A stretch of DNA of 64,000 bases from Myxococcales bacterium. GTDB lineage: Bacteria > Myxococcota > Polyangia > Nannocystales > Nannocystaceae. The stretch lies in contig JAEUJW010000097.1 of the NCBI GenBank assembly GCA_016793465.1, positions 1 through 64,000 on the forward strand, read 5' to 3'. Made by a program: the position numbers and the translations under genes. Numbering within the stretch: position 1 is the stretch's first letter; every line of letters starts with the position of its first letter. The notes under the pieces are model-generated. The model did no database searches and was not told where the DNA came from. It was given only the letters and a program-made list of their open reading frames with translations. Shown piece by piece: positions 60,597-64,000 of the stretch.

Positions 60597-61550
60597 TCAC
60601 GGCGGCACGGCGGCCGCCAGCCAGGGCTTGGCCCGGTAGCGGTCCCAGGCGTCCGGCAGCACGGTGACGACCGGACCGTCGACGTCGCCGCGGGCGGCGA
60701 CCCGCAGCGCGGCGGCCACGTTGGTGCCGGCCGAGCCGCCGACGAGCAGGCCCTCCTCTCGCATGAGGCGCAGGGCCACGGCGAAGCTCTCCTCGTCGGA
60801 GACCCGCTCGGCGCCGTCGATCACCGCGCGGTGGAGGTTGTCGGGCGCCTCGCTGCCGCCGATGCCCTCGACCGCGTAGGCGCCGTCGGGGCCGGGGCGG
60901 CCGGTCTCGATCCAGTCGGCGAGCGCCGAGCCGACCGGGTCGGCGAGCACGACCCGGACGCCGGGCGCTTGCTCCTTCAGGCGCCGACCGACGCCGCTGA
61001 TCGTGCCGCCGGTGCCGGCGCCGGCCACGAAGGCGCCGACGCGGCCGCCGGTCTGCTCGAGGATCTCGACGCCGGTCGTGTCGGCGTGCGCGCGCACGTT
61101 GGCCGGGTTGTTGAACTGGTCGGTCAGGAACCACCCGCGCTCCGCGGCCAGCCGGCGCGCGACGTTGCGGAAGTTGTCGGGGTGCGACGGCGCCGCGTTC
61201 GGCGTGACGATCACGCGGGCGCCGAGGGTCGCCAGCGCGACCCGCTTGTCGACCGACATCTTCTCCGGCATCACGCACACCAGCGCGTAGCCGCGGGCCG
61301 CGGCCACCAGCGCGAGGCCGACGCCGGTGTTGCCGGCCGTGGCCTCGATCAGGGTGGCGCCCGGCGCGAGCAGGCCGCGCGCCTCCGCGTCGGCGACGAT
61401 CGCCAGGGCGACGCGGTCCTTGACGCTCCCGCCGGGGTTCAGGTGCTCGCACTTGACGAGCACCGGGACCGGCAGGCCGGCGGCGAGCCGCCGCAGCGGG
61501 ACGAGGGGCGTGCCCCCGATGTGGCCGAGGATGTCGCGCGGCTCCGGCAT
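60597..61550 (-). CDS. Cysteine synthase/cystathionine beta-synthase-type PLP enzyme
   Basis: 317 residues. PLP lysine in NPGGSVKDRVAL (about residue 44), ATAGNTGVGLAL, and the phosphate-binding AGAGTGGTISGVGR. The fold-II beta-family makes cysteine from O-acetylserine and sulfide or condenses homocysteine with serine. Its VEGIGGS segment fits the CBS-like branch. It could use sulfide handled by the sqr operon, but its own start lacks a sigma-54 site and whether it uses O-acetylserine or serine is open. Confidence 0.93.
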   Translation of the reverse strand: MPEPRDILGHIGGTPLVPLRRLAAGLPVPVLVKCEHLNPGGSVKDRVALAIVADAEARGLLAPGATLIEATAGNTGVGLALVAAARGYALVCVMPEKMSVDKRVALATLGARVIVTPNAAPSHPDNFRNVARRLAAERGWFLTDQFNNPANVRAHADTTGVEILEQTGGRVGAFVAGAGTGGTISGVGRRLKEQAPGVRVVLADPVGSALADWIETGRPGPDGAYAVEGIGGSEAPDNLHRAVIDGAERVSDEESFAVALRLMREEGLLVGGSAGTNVAAALRVAARGDVDGPVVTVLPDAWDRYRAKPWLAAAVPP

Positions 61551-61610
61551 GGCGAGCAGTCTGCTACATCCGCGGGCCGACCGACCACCGCCGCGGACGG
61601 CGACCGCGGA

Positions 61611-62027
61611 TCAGGCCTCGCCGCGCCCGGCGAGCCGGCGCGCGCGCTCCTCGGCCTCGCCGGGCACGTCGAAGGTCGAGGGGTCGAACAGCGGGCGGAT
61701 CTCGACCTCCGCCTCCTCGCCGTCGGCCACGGTCAGGCCGAACGGCGCGCGCTTGGCCCACTCGACCGCCTCGGCCAGCGACCCGACCTCGAGCAGCGAG
61801 TAGCCGGCGATCAGCTCCTTCGACTCGACGAAGGGCCCGTCGATCACCGTGCACTTGCCCTCGCTGTACTTCAGGCGCACGCCGGGCATGAGGCCGCCGA
61901 GGTCGACCAGCACGCCGGCCCGCTCCAACTCCTGGTTGAACCTGTGCATGGCCAGCAGCGCCTCCTCGCTCGGCGGCTGGCTGTTCTGGCTGTGCGGGGG
62001 CGCCTTGGCGAACATCATGACCTTCAT
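61611..62027 (-). CDS. YCII-domain (DGPF) protein
   Basis: 138 residues from ATG 62027, with GAGGAGAAG upstream. It begins MKVMMFAKAPPHSQNSQPPS and carries the DGPF motif in VIDGPFVESKELIAGYSLLE. Members are small ferredoxin-fold proteins often paired with ECF sigma factors; their reaction is unknown. None of that kind is adjacent here. It lies 60 bases before the PLP enzyme on the same strand. Confidence 0.9.
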   Translation of the reverse strand: MKVMMFAKAPPHSQNSQPPSEEALLAMHRFNQELERAGVLVDLGGLMPGVRLKYSEGKCTVIDGPFVESKELIAGYSLLEVGSLAEAVEWAKRAPFGLTVADGEEAEVEIRPLFDPSTFDVPGEAEERARRLAGRGEA

Positions 62028-62113
62028 CGCGCTTCTCCTCGATCTCGGGGGGGTGTACCCGGACGACGAACGGCGCGGCGGCGGATCGACAGGCGCGCCG
62101 CAGATTTTTTTCG

Positions 62114-62132
62114 CCGCGGGAATTTCCCGCGG
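62114..62132. other. 19-bp near-perfect inverted repeat
   Basis: CCGCGGGAATTTCCCGCGG, 9-bp arms around one base, next to a T7 run on its left. It lies between the end of the GON-domain gene and the start of the YCII gene. The T-run is on the wrong side for a minus-strand intrinsic terminator, so it may be an operator or a bulky stem. Confidence 0.45.
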
Positions 62133-62194
62133 TCGCGGCCGCCGAACCCGGGCCGGGCGCCCCCCGTGGGCGCGCCGGCGGCGGGATCGGGGCC

Positions 62195-63724
62195 TCAGAA
62201 GTTGAAGTACGCCAGCTCGAGCACGAAGCCGCTGGACTTGTTCTGCGGGTCGAACACGCAGCTGTTCATGGCCTTCGACGGGCCGGTCCAGCCGCAGTTG
62301 CCGCCGCCGGTGAGGTCGACGACCTGGTCGTAGGCGCTGAACACGGCGTCGCCGGCCGAGCTGGCGCCGGCGGTGCAGAACGTGTCGACCACGTTGAACA
62401 CGGTGCCGACGAGGTCGATGTTGGCGGCGCCGTTGGCCATGCCGGGGCCGTCGCAGCTCTCGGCGATCGCGTACGGCATCGAGGTGATCACGGTCTGCCC
62501 GTGCATGAGCTGGCCGGTCGACTCGCTGAAGGTGACGTCGTCGATGTCGACGACCAGCGTCTTCGGGTCGAGCCGCACGCGGGTGAACTGGGTGCGGACC
62601 GTGGTGCCCGGGCCGTCGGTCGCGTACTCCGAGAAGTTGTAGTCGCCGCCGACGTTGGCCAGCGGCAGGTACTCCCTGGGCGCGCCGGCCATGTCGTGGC
62701 AGTACGCCGCCCACGCGCGGCTCTCCTTGCCCTCGATGTAGAGCGTGTAGTCGCCGTCGGGCGCGTCGGGCTGCTTGGCCTTGACCTCGGCGCACGTCTC
62801 GGGGAGAAACGGCAGGTACTCGAGCTCGAGCACGAACCCGCTGGTCTTGTTCTGCGGGTCGAACACGCAGTCGTTGCCCTTGGTCGGGCCGGTCCACCCG
62901 CAGAAGCCGCCGCCGGTGAGGTCGACGACCTGGGCGCCCATGCTGAAGACCGCGCTGCCGGCCGCGGTCGCGCCCTTGGTGCAGAACATGTCCTTGACGC
63001 GGAACGGGGTGCCGACGAGGTCGACGTTGCCGATCCCCACGGCCTCGTCGGGCCCGCCGCAGCCCTCGGCGATCGCGTAGGGCATCGACGTCACCAGCGT
63101 GTTGCCGTGCGTCAGCATGCCGGTCGAGCTGCTGAAGGTGCCGTCGTCGATGTCGACGACCAGGTCGACCGGGTCGATGCGCACGCGCGTGTAGCTGGTG
63201 ACCACGTCGGTCCGCTGGTCGTCGGCGGCGGTGTACTGCGAGAAGTTGCGGCCCGGCGCGACGTTGACGAGCACCAGGTACTCGGCCGGCGTGCCGGCCA
63301 TGTCGTGGCAGTAGGCCGGCCACGGCTTGTCGGCCGCCTCGCCGACGTACAGCGTGTACTCGCCGTCGCCCGCCCCGGGGTCGCCGGCCAGCACGTCGGC
63401 GCAGGTCTCGGGCAGCGCCGGCGGGTCGCCGGTGGTGTCGGTGTCGGTGTCGTCGCCGGTGTCGCTCGAGCTGGCGCCGGTCGTGGCGCTGGCGCCGCTG
63501 CTGGTGTCGCTCGAGCCGGCGCCGGTGGTGTCGTCCGGGCCCGCGGTCGTGCCGCTCGTCGAGTCGGGGCCGCCGGTGGTCGGGGCGACGGTCGTGCCGG
63601 TGCTCGGCGCCTCGGTGGCCGCGGTCGGGTCGCTCGTGCCGGGGTCGGTGGTCGCATCGGGGCTCGCCGGGCAGGCGGCGACGACGAGCAGGGAGGACAG
63701 GACGAAAGAGTCGCGCAGGTGCAT
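62195..63724 (-). CDS. Lipoprotein with two GON-type domains
   Basis: 509 residues. Lipobox VAAC near residue 18, a Thr/Ser/Gly-rich linker to about 100, then two homologous domains of roughly 200 residues. Each starts LPETCA, has DGxYTLY, YCHDMAG and a NFSxY, and ends FCGWTGP or NCGWTGP plus CVFDPQNK with FVLELxY. The pattern matches the GON domain of animal ADAMTS proteins and bacterial surface proteins, probably zinc- or carbohydrate-binding. ATG 63724 follows a consensus sigma-54 promoter by 13 bases. Confidence 0.82.
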   Translation of the reverse strand: MHLRDSFVLSSLLVVAACPASPDATTDPGTSDPTAATEAPSTGTTVAPTTGGPDSTSGTTAGPDDTTGAGSSDTSSGASATTGASSSDTGDDTDTDTTGDPPALPETCADVLAGDPGAGDGEYTLYVGEAADKPWPAYCHDMAGTPAEYLVLVNVAPGRNFSQYTAADDQRTDVVTSYTRVRIDPVDLVVDIDDGTFSSSTGMLTHGNTLVTSMPYAIAEGCGGPDEAVGIGNVDLVGTPFRVKDMFCTKGATAAGSAVFSMGAQVVDLTGGGFCGWTGPTKGNDCVFDPQNKTSGFVLELEYLPFLPETCAEVKAKQPDAPDGDYTLYIEGKESRAWAAYCHDMAGAPREYLPLANVGGDYNFSEYATDGPGTTVRTQFTRVRLDPKTLVVDIDDVTFSESTGQLMHGQTVITSMPYAIAESCDGPGMANGAANIDLVGTVFNVVDTFCTAGASSAGDAVFSAYDQVVDLTGGGNCGWTGPSKAMNSCVFDPQNKSSGFVLELAYFNF

Positions 63725-63736
63725 GCCGGCCGCCTG

Positions 63737-63752
63737 AGCAACCGGCGTGCCA
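63737..63752 (-). promoter_or_regulatory. Sigma-54 promoter for GON-domain lipoprotein
   Basis: Minus strand TGGCACGCCGGTTGCT, full consensus; ATG 13 bases after the GC. No complete activator dyad is visible upstream in the window, only a TGCA half at 63759-63762. Confidence 0.8.
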
Positions 63753-63832
63753 GCGCCGCGTGCAGTCGCCTCGCGGCCCGCCGCGGCCCGCCGTGTGGGC
63801 GCCCGACAGGCGCGGGCGGGCGCCCGGGCGGC

Positions 63833-64000
63833 TCACGCGATCGCGTGCTTCTTCATCAGGCGCTTCAGCTGGTCGCGGCTGCGCAGCCCGAGCAGCTGCC
63901 AGGCCCGCGAGCGCACCCCGCCGCACTGCTCGAGCGCCGCGACGATCTGCGCGCGCGTGACGTCGTCCGGTTCGGTGGTCGGCTCCGACGCCCCCGGGGC
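63833..64000 (-). CDS. Fis-type helix-turn-helix C-terminus of a sigma-54-type activator (partial)
   Basis: The last 55 residues of a gene that enters from the right edge. VTRAQIVAALEQCGG, SRAWQLLGLRSRDQLKRLMK and KHAIA form the Fis-like DNA-binding helix-turn-helix that ends sigma-54 activators. The AAA+ core lies outside the window. Its tail ends upstream of a sigma-54-driven gene, so it is a second candidate regulator of the promoters described here. Confidence 0.8.
   Translation of the reverse strand, partial: APGASEPTTEPDDVTRAQIVAALEQCGGVRSRAWQLLGLRSRDQLKRLMKKHAIA

Noticed and set aside
62114..62132. Intrinsic terminator after the GON-domain gene
   Set aside because: The stem is strong, but the T-run lies on the wrong side for minus-strand transcription, so it is listed only as an inverted repeat.
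1..64000. tRNA, rRNA, insertion sequences and riboswitches
   Set aside because: I looked for conserved tRNA arms, rRNA segments, transposase motifs and common riboswitch cores and saw none; a covariance-model scan would be decisive.

Overview
The window is very GC-rich DNA. Its gene content points to a large-genome, predatory or social delta-proteobacterium of the Nannocystis type (inference from gene style, not from a database search). The signs are lipoproteins with long Ser/Thr/Gly linkers, giant Ser/Thr kinases, FHA and WD40 proteins, hybrid histidine kinases, sigma-54 activators, roadblock/small-GTPase modules and a histone-H1-like tail protein. I saw no rRNA, tRNA or CRISPR array.

Layout. 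0-5.6 kb: end of a Cys-rich protein, an H1-tailed protein, trehalose-forming treZ, a tandem repeat built from the touching 3' ends of treZ and a TauE-type exporter, and an esterase-like lipoprotein. 5.6-12.4 kb: a LysR regulator, a sensorless sigma-54 activator, a minus-strand sulfide-oxidation operon (sulfide:quinone oxidoreductase, two YeeE/YedE halves, persulfide dioxygenase) and a divergent SulP transporter. 12.4-20.4 kb: an ECF sigma factor, a large unknown protein, a coupled PPIase-HupE-DUF3604 operon and an FHA protein. 20.4-36.2 kb: signalling genes (giant kinase, GTPase-roadblock fusion with ATPase and phosphatase, hybrid kinase, WD40 protein), a gene-remnant zone, a lipoprotein and a three-gene unknown operon. 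36-57 kb: a mosaic of small transcription units, many with sigma-54 promoters, including CBS proteins, an L,D-transpeptidase, PEP synthase, a protoglobin/roadblock operon, cytochrome c, a glutamate-receptor-like channel, a flavoprotein, a MNIO-type RiPP cluster and a second hybrid kinase. 57-60 kb: a lower-GC island with an AAA ATPase/DUF4276 pair. 60-64 kb: CBS, cysteine synthase, YCII and GON-domain genes, and the tail of another Fis-type (sigma-54-activator-like) regulator.

The main discovery candidate is a sigma-54 regulon. I located 16 sites with GG-N10-GC geometry, most close to TGGCAC-N5-TTGC. In 12 of them the start codon begins 12-13 bases after the -12 GC, which puts it at about the predicted transcription start, so these mRNAs should be leaderless or nearly so. 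Ten YGCA-N5-TGCR-like dyads (six exactly TGCA-N5-TGCA) sit upstream of 15 of the 16 promoters and look like the activator-binding sequence. Three of the leaderless units open with mini-ORFs that overlap or touch the next gene. The controlled genes (sulfide oxidation, sulfate transport, CBS proteins, PEP synthase, cytochrome c, ion channel, flavoproteins, RiPP) suggest a redox, low-oxygen or energy-stress programme (inference).
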